From Cytophagales bacterium WSM2-2 (GTDB lineage Bacteria > Bacteroidota > Bacteroidia > Cytophagales > Cyclobacteriaceae): a stretch of DNA of 64,000 nt. Each line of letters opens with the position of its first letter. Positions within the stretch are counted from its first letter, which is position 1. Below, piece by piece: positions 43,931 to 53,073 of the stretch. A program made the position numbers and the translations under genes. The stretch is taken from assembly GCA_015472025.1 (NCBI GenBank), contig BNHL01000001.1, positions 496,001-560,000 on the forward strand, written 5' to 3'. Under the pieces are notes generated by a model. The model saw nothing but the letters and a program-made list of their open reading frames with translations. It did not search any database and was not told where the DNA came from.

Positions 43931-44821
43931 CTACTGAAAGAAAACTGCATCGAGGCCTGCGATTAATATCACAGACACGAAGGTGATCATGACTAAAAAC
44001 ACCGTAGCAATAATTGATTTCAGGATAGTTTTCCACCATGCCTGGTGGTAGAGATACCGGAGTGCGATAATCAAGTAAATAAGAATGACCAGGGTGGAAA
44101 TACGTCTGATCATATCCAACGATAAATCCATGATCAACGGCAGCAGAAAAATAAGGCTCAAAACACTATAGATAAAACTTTGTACGTGCATCATAAACAC
44201 GAGTTGGTCGACATAGAAAGTCTTTCTCCGGATGTAGAGCACCTTGAACAGAAGCGCATATATAGGTAACAAAAAGAATGTGACGTATTTCAGGTTTTTA
44301 AATACGTCATCAGTCCCTTTTGCAAGCTTACCCAATTGCCGCATCATACCTGCCTTCTTCTTCTTCACCTCAGCCACAGTAAGTGAGTCCTGCCCCTTGC
44401 CCATAAATAATTTTGCTGAATCAGACAACTTGGCGAGGTAAGCGTCATCGAATTTAGTAAGTACAGTATCCGCTTTGAATACCGCTTTGAGCTCTTTATC
44501 GTAGTGTGAATAGAACGTGCCCGAAGCGATGACGAAGATGATTGTTACAAAAAAGAAAAGCCGAAGTGGGTGAATGTACCGCACTCTCCTGCCCTCCCAA
44601 TACTCCTTTGTGAGGAAGCCAGGCTTGATAAAAAGGGGTGTCAGGCTTCTGAAAAACTTCGAATCGAAATGAAAGTAATCTGAAATAAAATGCCCGGCGA
44701 GATGGAAAAAGTTTTCGTGAATTTCAATGTTTTCCTGACCGCAGTTTGAACAGAACCTACCGGTAACCTCTGCGCCACAATTCAGACATTTGGTTTCAGT
44801 GCGATATTTTTTATGGCTCAT
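43931..44821 (-). CDS. DUF3667 membrane protein with N-terminal zinc ribbon
   Basis: A 296-residue protein of the DUF3667 family. A zinc-ribbon (Cys12, Cys15, Cys24, Cys27: CLNCGAEVTGRFCSNCGQ) is followed by the diagnostic HENFFHLAGHFISDYFHFDSKFFRSL and KPGFLTKEYWEGRRVRYIHPLRLFFF segments. About four to five transmembrane helices follow, at roughly 90-105, 185-200, 210-230, 235-255 and 270-292. Function is unknown. It is single, convergent with smc, and separated from the SPOR gene by about 115 bases with no clear feature. Confidence 0.88.
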   Translation of the reverse strand: MSHKKYRTETKCLNCGAEVTGRFCSNCGQENIEIHENFFHLAGHFISDYFHFDSKFFRSLTPLFIKPGFLTKEYWEGRRVRYIHPLRLFFFVTIIFVIASGTFYSHYDKELKAVFKADTVLTKFDDAYLAKLSDSAKLFMGKGQDSLTVAEVKKKKAGMMRQLGKLAKGTDDVFKNLKYVTFFLLPIYALLFKVLYIRRKTFYVDQLVFMMHVQSFIYSVLSLIFLLPLIMDLSLDMIRRISTLVILIYLIIALRYLYHQAWWKTILKSIIATVFLVMITFVSVILIAGLDAVFFQ

Positions 44822-44937
44822 GGGTTAGGCAGAGGGTTCGCTCCTGTAAATAAAATCAATTATTCCGTTTGGCGGAAGAGCTTTGCTATTAAGCTTGCTT
44901 GGCTTACCGATTAAATTATTGCAATCAGCAGGCAGAA

Positions 44938-45453
44938 TTACCGTTCGTAAATCCAGCATCCTCCGTAACCAGCACCAGTCAGTTGCTCTTTCAATAAAGT
45001 AATTCGTTGCATGTCATCCATGCGGGAAACGATCACGCGGTAATAGATGGTATCGTTAAGTTTCACCGGCAGTACTGCAGGGGTTGCTTCATTAAATCCT
45101 GTTTTAATCAGATCCTGAAATTTCTTTGCCCGCTCTTCGGAGAGGAAACTCCCGGCTACCAGAGTGTATTTGCCATTGGGCGAACTTGCAATGTCGACTT
45201 TACGCTCGACCTTGGATTGTGGTTCCGTTTTCTTTGCTTCTTCTTTCTGTTCGGTCTTAGGTTCTTCCTTAGCCGGCTCCTGGTGGGCTGGTTCTTTGGC
45301 AGCCTCCGGTTTATGTCCTTGCTTATCGGCGGACATGTAATGGGAAGGACGGCTCACGACCAGAACGGTTACTACGATCGCAAGTACAAAAGTGAGGACT
45401 AAAAGAACATTCCAGTTCTTGTATCCTCGGTTAGGGTTGGGGTTGTTATCCAT
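44938..45453 (-). CDS. SPOR-domain membrane protein
   Basis: A 171-residue protein with one N-terminal transmembrane helix (about 15-35, VLLVLTFVLAIVVTVLVV), a Lys/Glu/Pro-rich spacer, and a C-terminal SPOR domain (about 92-170, YTLVAGSFLSEERAKKFQDLIKTG, then YYRVIVSRMDDMQRI). SPOR domains bind denuded glycan strands at division sites, so it probably sits in the inner membrane with the domain in the periplasm. It overlaps the upstream MFS gene by 8 bases. Confidence 0.9.
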   Translation of the reverse strand: MDNNPNPNRGYKNWNVLLVLTFVLAIVVTVLVVSRPSHYMSADKQGHKPEAAKEPAHQEPAKEEPKTEQKEEAKKTEPQSKVERKVDIASSPNGKYTLVAGSFLSEERAKKFQDLIKTGFNEATPAVLPVKLNDTIYYRVIVSRMDDMQRITLLKEQLTGAGYGGCWIYER

Positions 45454-46537
45454 GATTTCCGATCAGCGAAAATACTACTTCGGATAATTCAAAGCTTGCA
45501 AAAAATAGACCGGTACCAAAAGTTGCATTTTCAGGGGCAATGTTGGTCAGTGCGTACGGGAATGCTGTAATAAGTACTACAGCGTACGCCAATGCAATGA
45601 CCAGCGAAGCGACTATGCTTATTCCAACCGCGTTGGATAACAAAAGCACCAGCATGGCGGCAAAAGCTACGAACAAAGCAAGGATCAGCGATTTGTAAAC
45701 TGTCAAAGACCTGACCAGTTTGGTCAATGGCAATGTCGCAACAGCCGTCACTCCAAGCATCAGGGATATATAAAGGTGATCTTCAAACAAAGTTTCACGG
45801 GCTCCGAACTTGGCTTGCAAGATCGCCGGGAAGAAATGAAGAATGAGGCTATTCACCAGGCCAGCCAGCAGTCCAAACAGCAGAACAATTCCAAAACGGT
45901 TTTGTTCGCGCTCCTCTCCTTCCACATGCGTAAATGTCATGTCGCGTGTGCTTCTGGAAAACCAGATGCCAGTGACGACCAGGATAACTCCCCCAGTAAG
46001 AAAAGTGAATGAACCACCCGCTTTCTCCAGTGAACTCAACAACAAAGGTTGAGCGCCATGAATAGCAATCTTGGTAATCACCAGCACGCTCATCATCAGC
46101 GGCATTTGCGGGCTTTTGCTGAAAGCCTCCAATATGGAATTGGCCGGGCTGTGAAACACATTCATGGAAATAAGCCAGAAAATAATCAGGGCGGGCAGAA
46201 GCCATACCAGATTAACAAACGTCTGGCCTGAAATAGCGAAAGCCACAGCCATGAAAATCATGGACGCCACGCTGATTCCCACAGCAAAAACAGAAAAATT
46301 ATTACCGGATTTCTTCCGGTAATAATCAGTAAGCCAACCGGCCAGCAATGGAACGAGAAGCATCACCGCACTTTGAGCAATGAGTACAAATTGCTTGAGA
46401 TGTTCGAAATGAAAATGCTGAAGAAGTTTTGGCTGGAAATTGTGATAAGCGGTCCAGCTGATAATAATGCCACCATCGAGGGCGGCCAATGCGAATATCT
46501 TGTTCCAATCTACTTTCTCTGAAACTGACAACGACAT
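45446..46537 (-). CDS. Major facilitator superfamily transporter
   Basis: A 363-residue polytopic protein with about 11-12 predicted helices. The MFS loop 2-3 motif appears as GWLTDYYRKKSGNNF, and the second half begins after the FGIVLLFGLLAGLVNSL region. It is a little short for the superfamily (about 400), with a compact C-terminus ending SEVVFSLIGNHG. The substrate cannot be inferred. It overlaps the SPOR gene by 8 bases, so the two are co-transcribed. Confidence 0.82.
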   Translation of the reverse strand: MSLSVSEKVDWNKIFALAALDGGIIISWTAYHNFQPKLLQHFHFEHLKQFVLIAQSAVMLLVPLLAGWLTDYYRKKSGNNFSVFAVGISVASMIFMAVAFAISGQTFVNLVWLLPALIIFWLISMNVFHSPANSILEAFSKSPQMPLMMSVLVITKIAIHGAQPLLLSSLEKAGGSFTFLTGGVILVVTGIWFSRSTRDMTFTHVEGEEREQNRFGIVLLFGLLAGLVNSLILHFFPAILQAKFGARETLFEDHLYISLMLGVTAVATLPLTKLVRSLTVYKSLILALFVAFAAMLVLLLSNAVGISIVASLVIALAYAVVLITAFPYALTNIAPENATFGTGLFFASFELSEVVFSLIGNHG

Positions 46538-46600
46538 AGAAGGTTTGTTTGATCAGAGCGATATACGATAAACCGCGTTCTACCGGATTTGGCTCCTAAA

Positions 46601-46923
46601 TCATTTGCCTATGGGTTCCTTCTCTTTGACCATCAGTTCGTGGTAAACTTTCATCGCCTGTTTCATAACAGATTCAGGTGTGGCTTCGATCTTCCTGCTT
46701 CTCCTGTGCATGATTTGGAAATAGCGTGTACAGGTCTCGTCACAGTCTTCGTCCAGGCCGAGGCTTCTCATGATGAGCGAATCAAGGTTCGGCTGAAAGT
46801 AACACCTGCTTTGCGAAGTATGCTAAAGAGCTTGCGGCTTTTGAGTTCTTCACGAATGAGATAAAGGGCTTGATCGATGTTGGTGGGAAGTTTAACGAGA
46901 GGGTATAATGAGTGAACATTCAT
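46601..46923 (-). pseudogene. Small gene split by a one-base frameshift
   Basis: Starting at the ATG at 46923 the protein reads MNVHSLYPLVKLPTN, then IDQALYLIREELKSRKLF, and breaks after SILRKAG. A second frame continues without gap as CYFQPNLDSLIMRSLGLD, then a Cys/Arg-rich region, and ends EKEPIGK at the stop 46603-46601. The join lies near 46804-46806, where GGTGTTAC replaces an expected GGTTGTTAC, a one-base loss. Together the pieces make about 107 residues. I do not recognise the family. Frame 1 alone ends at 46768. It is either a decayed gene or a sequencing error; the smooth continuation favours one ancestral gene. Confidence 0.55.
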
Positions 46924-46997
46924 AAGTAAAATACTTTTATGAATTTCAAATTTCTGACATGCAAATCAGAAAGTTGTCATACAAGAATATGACAACT
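46918..46997. promoter_or_regulatory. Three consecutive inverted repeats before the frameshifted gene
   Basis: Inverted repeats lie at 46918-46944 (ATTCATAA...TTATGAAT with a small bulge), 46951-46972 (TTTCTGA...TCAGAAA) and 46972-46997 (AGTTGTCATA, 6-base loop, TATGACAACT). They lie on and just upstream of the start at 46923, where operator sites are expected. Confidence 0.5.
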
Positions 46998-47028
46998 CAT
47001 TTTTCTTGTTTAACTCAATAAAGGGTTA

Positions 47029-47514
47029 TTACACGCTTTTCTTCATCTTCCGGTACTGCACTACCGCCCCGATCAGGTACAACACGAATGCAATACCGAT
47101 AAGCATCTTCACATTCGGGTCTTCTCCATTGGCGGCCCATGGTGCACCATAAGGCAACCGCGTGGCAGTTTCCGTGATGCCGGGAACAATGTGAAAAAAG
47201 AAAGTAGTTGTGTAACCGATCGTTACGACATAAGCCGATGCTTTGCCAAATTTATTTTGCGTTGCTGCGGCAATCACACCCAGGGTTACCAATGTGATGA
47301 TCCCCAGGGCATGCGGTTTACCAAAACCTCCGTGCTGAAAAATTCCAAAACCAGTCAAACACACAATGATCGTGGTGATCACATATGTTTTTCCAAGGGA
47401 AGAGTCCCAGGAGATTTTGCCATCTCGAATTAACAAGATTGCACCGGCAGCTACTGCTACAAGGCTAACGATGGTGTGAACAATACCGAGCAGAGTTAAA
47501 CCATAAATAAGCAT
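47029..47514 (-). CDS. Small four-helix membrane protein, DUF2306-like
   Basis: A 161-residue protein with four predicted helices (about 5-27, 43-60, 68-85 and 135-152) and a loop containing the segment THIVPGITETATRLP-like FFHIVPGITETATRLPYG. The pattern of a His-bearing GIFQHGGFGKPHALGI region between helices 2 and 3 resembles the DUF2306 family, whose function is not known. I rate the family match as weak. It is a single gene transcribed towards the frameshifted gene. Confidence 0.55.
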   Translation of the reverse strand: MLIYGLTLLGIVHTIVSLVAVAAGAILLIRDGKISWDSSLGKTYVITTIIVCLTGFGIFQHGGFGKPHALGIITLVTLGVIAAATQNKFGKASAYVVTIGYTTTFFFHIVPGITETATRLPYGAPWAANGEDPNVKMLIGIAFVLYLIGAVVQYRKMKKSV

Positions 47515-47667
47515 AAGGTCAGGGTTTAGAATTGACTAAAGATAGTAAGAAGCCAACCGAAAAAATACGGGAAAAATACCCGTGATATATGGGGAAAAGC
47601 CCGTTGACTTAGCTCAGCCTCATTCGCCATATTCGTTTTTTAAGTAACCCCACAAACAAACCTCACC

Positions 47668-48600
47668 ATGTCACGACAAAGTATTATCGACAAAGCCGCC
47701 TCACAAAACGGGATGAAGGAGAATCCCGCCAACTCCAACAAAACAATCTATGGCCAATGGTATGGCCTCGATGGTGTCGCCTGGTGTGCCATTTTTGTGA
47801 GTTGGGTGTATGACCAGGCGGGGCATCCGCTGGGCAAAATCGATTCGCCGAAGGGCTATCATTATTGTCCTTCTGCTTACAATTTTTGGAAAGCACACAA
47901 CATGCTCACATCTTCTCCTCAACCCGGCGACATCGTTTTGTTCGATTGGGACGGAGACGGAAGCAGCGACCACACGGGAATTTTTTTACAATGGATTGAC
48001 CAGGGAAAGACTTTTAAGTCGTGGGAAGGCAACACTGCGATCGGCAATGAAAGTGATGGCGGGCAGGTGATGTTGCGCCAGCGTAATGCATCAGTAGTGA
48101 AAGCATTTGTGAACCCCGGAATATTTAATGACAAGATCGATGACCATCCTTCGGAATATAAAAATGGTGACAACGGTGCAGAGGTAGCGCGCATTCAGAA
48201 AATGCTGTATGACCTGAACTATGAGGTTGTCGTGGACGGAAAGTTTGGCTCGGGAACTGAAAAGGCCGTAAAAAATTTCCAGCAAACCAAAGGAATCACA
48301 ACGACTGGAATCGTGGACCGCATCACCGAAGGAGCGCTAGAAGCCGAGATCAACAAACCAAAAAGCACTGACGCTAAAACAACGACCGGCTCATTCTTGA
48401 CAAAAGGTGATACAGGCGCTGCAGTTCTTGCTTTGCAAAAAGCATTAAACCGAAATGGCGCCAAACCCGCATTGACTGAAGACGGTGTGTATGGCGGGGA
48501 CACCGTAGTTGCTGTGAAAGCGTTTCAAAAAAAGGAAGGCCTGCAAGTGGATGGTGTAGCAGGACCTGCAACATTGAAGGCACTGGGAGTTAAGGCCTAA
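47668..48600 (+). CDS. CHAP-type peptidase with two peptidoglycan-binding domains
   Basis: A 310-residue cell-wall hydrolase. The N-terminal CHAP-like cysteine peptidase/amidase domain (about 1-150) has Cys40 in AWCAIFVSWVYDQ and His102 in SSDHTGIFLQW as catalytic residues. Two PG_binding_1 domains follow (about 165-215, VARIQKMLYDLNYEVVVDGKFGSGTEKAVKNFQ, and about 243-308, ALQKALNRNGAKPALTEDGVYGGDTVVAVKAFQ). No signal peptide is visible, as in phage endolysins or toxin-type effectors, but no phage genes surround it. It is followed 50 bases later by a membrane-protein gene. Confidence 0.88.
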   Translation: MSRQSIIDKAASQNGMKENPANSNKTIYGQWYGLDGVAWCAIFVSWVYDQAGHPLGKIDSPKGYHYCPSAYNFWKAHNMLTSSPQPGDIVLFDWDGDGSSDHTGIFLQWIDQGKTFKSWEGNTAIGNESDGGQVMLRQRNASVVKAFVNPGIFNDKIDDHPSEYKNGDNGAEVARIQKMLYDLNYEVVVDGKFGSGTEKAVKNFQQTKGITTTGIVDRITEGALEAEINKPKSTDAKTTTGSFLTKGDTGAAVLALQKALNRNGAKPALTEDGVYGGDTVVAVKAFQKKEGLQVDGVAGPATLKALGVKA

Positions 48601-48650
48601 GTCAAAATTATAAAGCAATCGCGCTCGAAAAAATTTAAACGACAACAAAC

Positions 48651-49688
48651 ATGTTAAGCATCTTTTCAAAACTTTTCGGGTTTAGCTATATGCCTGACTC
48701 AGGAGAAAAAGAAAACATTGCCATTAGTTTGCTCGCCAGGCTTTTTCAAATGGGTATTATCCTGTTATTCATATTTTCATTGGGCGTGCAACTATATAAC
48801 TTTGATGAGCTTAAATGGAGCACAATTCTTCCCAATTGTCTCTGGCAGTTTTCATTAATGACATTAATTGCCGGATCAAGTTTCGTCTTGGGTGGATTAT
48901 CGGGTTTTTTGTTTGGAATACCCATGCGCTCGAAAAATTCTACCGAAAACCAATCCGCTTACTCTGACAATGATAATCTTGTCCAGGTTAGCGATTGGTT
49001 AACAAAAATAATTGTGGGTGTTGGCCTTACACAAATTGGAGAAATTCCGGAAAAGCTCTCATCGCTGGGCGCAACATTGGCACCTGCCTTTTACCAGGAA
49101 AATATAGGCTCAGTCGCAGCCATCGCAACTGTAGTTTATTTTTCCATCACCGGATTTACGATTACTTATTTATGGACAAGAATCTATTTCAAAAAAATGC
49201 TGGTTACAGCCGACAACGAAATTGTGAAAATGCTGCCGAGCTATCTTTCTGTGGGAATACAACCGACTGACTTTAAATCCAAAGATTATCATGCGCCTTC
49301 GTATCCGAACAAAAAAATGACCGCATCTCAGCCTGCTCCGCCAGATGATCCGCAGAAATATCAATGGGGTGGAAAATCCGAAAATAATGGAAGAAAACTA
49401 TCCGCTATTGTAACTCCTGTCAACTGGAGCAAAGAGTACTTCAATATTGAATTAAAAGTAGTATCGACAGATTCCCAAAAACCATTGAACAAAAAAGTGA
49501 CTTTTCATTTGCACCCCAGCTTTAGAAATGCTGATCCGGTTGTTGAAATTGCCAATGGACAAGCAGTACTTAATGCACTTGCCTACGGGGCATTCACTGT
49601 CGGGGCAGAAACAGATGATGGAGATACTGTTCTTGAATTGGATCTGTCGGAACTATCAAATGCTCCCACTATTTTTAAATCAAGATAA
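48651..49688 (+). CDS. Hypothetical membrane protein
   Basis: A 345-residue protein I do not recognise. Predicted helices lie at about 28-48 (LFQMGIILLFIFSLGVQL), 64-90 (LWQFSLMTLIAGSSFVLGGLSGFLFGI) and 155-178 (VAAIATVVYFSITGFTITYLW). A soluble C-terminal part from about 235 has beta-rich sequence (VTFHLHPSFRNADPVVEIANGQAVLNALAYGAFTVGAE) that resembles an Ig-like fold. The gene follows the CHAP peptidase with a 50-base gap. An immunity or modulation role for the peptidase is a guess. Confidence 0.55.
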   Translation: MLSIFSKLFGFSYMPDSGEKENIAISLLARLFQMGIILLFIFSLGVQLYNFDELKWSTILPNCLWQFSLMTLIAGSSFVLGGLSGFLFGIPMRSKNSTENQSAYSDNDNLVQVSDWLTKIIVGVGLTQIGEIPEKLSSLGATLAPAFYQENIGSVAAIATVVYFSITGFTITYLWTRIYFKKMLVTADNEIVKMLPSYLSVGIQPTDFKSKDYHAPSYPNKKMTASQPAPPDDPQKYQWGGKSENNGRKLSAIVTPVNWSKEYFNIELKVVSTDSQKPLNKKVTFHLHPSFRNADPVVEIANGQAVLNALAYGAFTVGAETDDGDTVLELDLSELSNAPTIFKSR

Positions 49689-49693
49689 ACCGA

Positions 49694-51874
49694 TCACTCT
49701 CCGGGCTTATACGTCTTCTTCACGTATTTCATCACATCCTCTTTGTAAAAAAGGACGTCCTTGAAAATTCCGTCCGCATACATTTGCGATTGATCGTTGA
49801 AATGAACTGAGGTCTTATCATTTGAGGAGCCTCCGATGATTACTGTTTTCGCTTTTACTTTTTTTCCAAATTCCACGACAGCAATAAAGCTATTACCCAC
49901 GTTGCCATACATTTTTTTAGTATTGGAATAACGTCTGCTTCCGAATGCAGCAAGAGAACCCCAGAAGGATGAGGTGAACGGCACTGCAATGCTCGGCTGA
50001 CTGTCATCAAAGCCAGCATCAATTTTTCCATCAAGTCGTTGAAAACGGTTGACCTCGCCCCAGGCTGTTTTCCATGTACCAAAATCGCGCTGTAGTTCGG
50101 AAAGTGTTTCGCCCAGTGCCTTGATTTTCTCTTGAACTGTTGTCTTCTCCTCGAGAAATTTGATGACACTCAATTGATCTGTCCTTGCGGGAATCCGAGA
50201 TGCGACATTCTGACGGAGCCGCTGTGCCCAGTAAATTGCCAGCGTTGTTGGCACCGAAGTCGCTGACCATTTCAAATCCCAGCTTCGAAGCAATTGAACC
50301 GGTTCTGAATATTTTATTTTCAATGAATCATTTGACGAAACCTTTTCATCGTAAGCTGCAATGAAAGCCGGAACCAGTTTTTCAAACCCCGGCAAGTACG
50401 GATCGCGCGAAGTTGCAATCAGCTTGTCGAGTGTAAAGCCGGACTGGTTTTGCAATACGCGCACCGCATGAAGTCCGCGTGCATTCTCGGCATCGGGGGC
50501 CATGTAGGGCGGAAAGTCTTTTTGCTTCGGGCTGTTCTGTCCCGACACGGTAAACGGAGTTGAGTTGCAATTCTGTATCCAGCCATTGGCAGGATTAAGT
50601 ACAGAGATTATTTCCTTCGTTTCATGTAATCCTTTCCATTCCGTGGCCGGATTACTTCCATCAACCGGCTCGTTCCAGTTAAATTTTGTATCCCTCCTGG
50701 GCATAAAATTTCCGTGCCAGTAAGCGATGTTCCCTTTGTCATCGGCATAGACTGTGTTGTTAGACGAGTTGGTGCGCAACTCCATCACTTTCTTGAAATA
50801 CTCCAGCGAGTTTGATTTGGTGCGTGAAAACGATTGTGTTAACGCTTTCAATGGTTCGTTCATCATGCGAATGGAAATCCATTTTTTATTTCGTTGTGCA
50901 ATGATCGGACCGTGATGAGTCCGGTAGGTTGTAAATTCCTTGCGCTCAATTTTACTTCCGCTTTTGTAAGCAATCGAAAATTTTTCCAGGGTCAGCGGTT
51001 TCAACTCTTTCCCATACTTATAATTAAGTATATCACCCTTCTTCACTACAGCTTCGATGTATTCATCCATCACATCGGCCTGGCTTGAAGTATGCATCCA
51101 TCCGCAGTGTTCATTAAATCCCTGGTAAATAAAAAACTGTCCCCACGTTACTGCACCATATGCATTGAGGCCCTCTTCGCTCACGGCCTGCAATTCCGAA
51201 CGAAAATAAAATGAGGTATGCGGATTGATCAGGAACAGGGCATTTCCAGATGCACTGATGGATGGCGCTATGGCGATGCCATTACTGCCGCGAGGTTCTG
51301 CACCCAAACCATCATCGCTTACCTCCTCCTTAATGTCTCCCGGTTTTTTGCCATAGAATTCTTTCAGCTCGTTGAGCGACACTGATTCAATATCTCCGCC
51401 AATACTTCCTTCGCTGAATAAAAAAGGCATCCACGGTTGAAAACGTGTCAGCAATTTCGGTTTCACTTGTGGATGGGTGTAGAGGTAATAGTTAACGCCA
51501 TCGGCAAAAGAGTTACACAATTTCTTCATCCAGTCCGGAGATTCTTTATAAATAGAAATAGCCTTGACAGTATCAATGAACAGACGCATGCGCAAGTCAT
51601 GATAAATGTAGTTCTCTCCTTCCGCTTCGGCCATCCGTGCAGTGGCAGTCAGGTAGTTTCGTTCTACCCGCGGAAAATCATCTTCACATTGGGTGTACAG
51701 CATGCCAAAGACGACATCCGCATCTGTTTTTCCATAGATGTGAGGAACACCCCAGTTATCGCGAACGATAGTGATGCTGGCTGCCTGTGATTTCCATTTC
51801 GAAATTTCTTCGGAAGTAAATTTTTGAGCGGATACCGAAGCCGTGACAAAAAGAAGGAAGATGATTTTTCTCAT
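49694..51874 (-). CDS. Penicillin-acylase-family N-terminal-nucleophile hydrolase
   Basis: A 726-residue exported enzyme when started at the ATG at 51874 (signal peptide 1-16, ending ASVSAQ); a longer frame upstream lacks a signal. The precursor should self-cleave before Ser197 in EPRGSNGIA, the nucleophile of the beta chain, as in penicillin acylases and aculeacin/acyl-homoserine-lactone acylases. Supporting motifs are DNWGVPHIYG, WMHTSSQADVMDEY and VYADDKGNIAYWHGNFMPRR. The substrate is not determinable; amide-linked acyl groups are likely. It diverges from the aminopeptidase gene. Confidence 0.9.
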   Translation of the reverse strand: MRKIIFLLFVTASVSAQKFTSEEISKWKSQAASITIVRDNWGVPHIYGKTDADVVFGMLYTQCEDDFPRVERNYLTATARMAEAEGENYIYHDLRMRLFIDTVKAISIYKESPDWMKKLCNSFADGVNYYLYTHPQVKPKLLTRFQPWMPFLFSEGSIGGDIESVSLNELKEFYGKKPGDIKEEVSDDGLGAEPRGSNGIAIAPSISASGNALFLINPHTSFYFRSELQAVSEEGLNAYGAVTWGQFFIYQGFNEHCGWMHTSSQADVMDEYIEAVVKKGDILNYKYGKELKPLTLEKFSIAYKSGSKIERKEFTTYRTHHGPIIAQRNKKWISIRMMNEPLKALTQSFSRTKSNSLEYFKKVMELRTNSSNNTVYADDKGNIAYWHGNFMPRRDTKFNWNEPVDGSNPATEWKGLHETKEIISVLNPANGWIQNCNSTPFTVSGQNSPKQKDFPPYMAPDAENARGLHAVRVLQNQSGFTLDKLIATSRDPYLPGFEKLVPAFIAAYDEKVSSNDSLKIKYSEPVQLLRSWDLKWSATSVPTTLAIYWAQRLRQNVASRIPARTDQLSVIKFLEEKTTVQEKIKALGETLSELQRDFGTWKTAWGEVNRFQRLDGKIDAGFDDSQPSIAVPFTSSFWGSLAAFGSRRYSNTKKMYGNVGNSFIAVVEFGKKVKAKTVIIGGSSNDKTSVHFNDQSQMYADGIFKDVLFYKEDVMKYVKKTYKPGE

Positions 51875-51953
51875 GTATGTATTTCGTGAATTCTCGACCA
51901 CACCGAATATAGGAAAAACCCTATTTTTATGAAGTTCAATTTACACGACCGGA

Positions 51954-52970
51954 ATGATCAGAAAAATTCTTCTCGCTCTGCTGGTGATCATCACAGTCCT
52001 CGTGATCTGGCAATGGTCGCTCGTTAACTATGGAATTCGAATGGGTTATGGCCAATTAAAAATAATCTGGGGCGCCAAGCCTGTAGAGACTTTTTTGAAC
52101 GACCCAGTCTTTCCGGACTCACTCAAAGCTAAACTCCACCTGATCGAAGAAATCAGAAAGTACGCGATCGATTCACTTGGTCTGAAAGACACGGAGAATT
52201 ACAAAACAATGTACGACCAGCGCGACCAGGAGTTAATGTGGGTAGTGCAGGCTTGCGGTCCGTTTGAATTGAAACCAAAGCTTTGGCATTTTCCTGTAGT
52301 GGGTGACATGCCCTACAAAGGTTTTTTTGAAAAAGAGAAAGCACTTGCTGAACGTAAAAGATTATTGGATGAGAATTATGATGTAAGTGTTCGAAACCCT
52401 GGAGGCTGGAGCACACTCGGCTGGTTTACGGATCCTATTCTGAGCGGCATGCTGAAGCGAGATGAGGGCGATCTTGCAGGTTTGATCATTCACGAAATGG
52501 TGCACTCTACCATATTCATCAAGAACAATACAGACTTCAACGAAAACCTTGCATCCTTCATCGGTGACACTGCAGCGTATTACTTTCTGGCCAGTAAGTA
52601 TGGAAAAACATCAAAGCAATACATCCAGTACTTGCACGAAGACCAGGACTACCGGACCTATAGCCGTCACATTTTGAGAGGTACAAAGGCGCTTGATAGC
52701 TTATACCAATCATTGGGTGGAGCCGAACCTTTAGAATCAAAGAAGGAAAAGAAAAAACAGATGATCCAGCGAATCGTGAAGAACATAGATACACTATCCT
52801 TATTTGAAAAACGAAATTCGTCCGGGTGGCTTCCGAATAACACCTACTTCATGTCATTTCACCTGTATCAATCGAAGCAAAAAGATTTAGAAGAAGAGTT
52901 CGATGCCAAATTCAAAGGAAACCTTAAGGCTTATATCAAACACCTCGCTGACCACCATCCTTTTGAATAG
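51954..52970 (+). CDS. Predicted zinc aminopeptidase, membrane-anchored
   Basis: A 338-residue protein of the predicted aminopeptidase family (COG4324-like). An N-terminal helix (4-22) anchors it to the membrane, probably facing the periplasm. The metal site is His180-Glu-x-x-His184 (IIHEMVHST) with a likely third ligand Glu197 in DFNENLASFIGDTAA. The sequence GGWSTLGWFTDPILSGML upstream is a family landmark. Confidence in a metal peptidase fold is good and the natural substrate is unknown. It diverges from the acylase gene with 79 bases between. Confidence 0.85.
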   Translation: MIRKILLALLVIITVLVIWQWSLVNYGIRMGYGQLKIIWGAKPVETFLNDPVFPDSLKAKLHLIEEIRKYAIDSLGLKDTENYKTMYDQRDQELMWVVQACGPFELKPKLWHFPVVGDMPYKGFFEKEKALAERKRLLDENYDVSVRNPGGWSTLGWFTDPILSGMLKRDEGDLAGLIIHEMVHSTIFIKNNTDFNENLASFIGDTAAYYFLASKYGKTSKQYIQYLHEDQDYRTYSRHILRGTKALDSLYQSLGGAEPLESKKEKKKQMIQRIVKNIDTLSLFEKRNSSGWLPNNTYFMSFHLYQSKQKDLEEEFDAKFKGNLKAYIKHLADHHPFE

Positions 52971-53032
52971 CGAAATCCTCAGGCAAATGTTAATGGTTCA
53001 TTACCAAATCATTAAGTCCTTAACATTGCCTT

Positions 53033-53061
53033 TTTGCGAGGTTAATTTCTCTCTACCTTTA
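53033..53061 (+). promoter_or_regulatory. Promoter of the two-component system
   Basis: TTTG (53033-53036) is followed after 17 bases by TACCTTTA (53054-53061), close to the Bacteroidota promoter. The leader to the regulator ATG at 53074 is short. Confidence 0.6.
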
Positions 53062-53073
53062 TAAAAAAAAGTC

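Noticed and set aside
47668..48600. Prophage origin of the CHAP peptidase
   Set aside because: No integrase, structural, terminase or holin gene is nearby and flanking genes are ordinary chromosomal ones.
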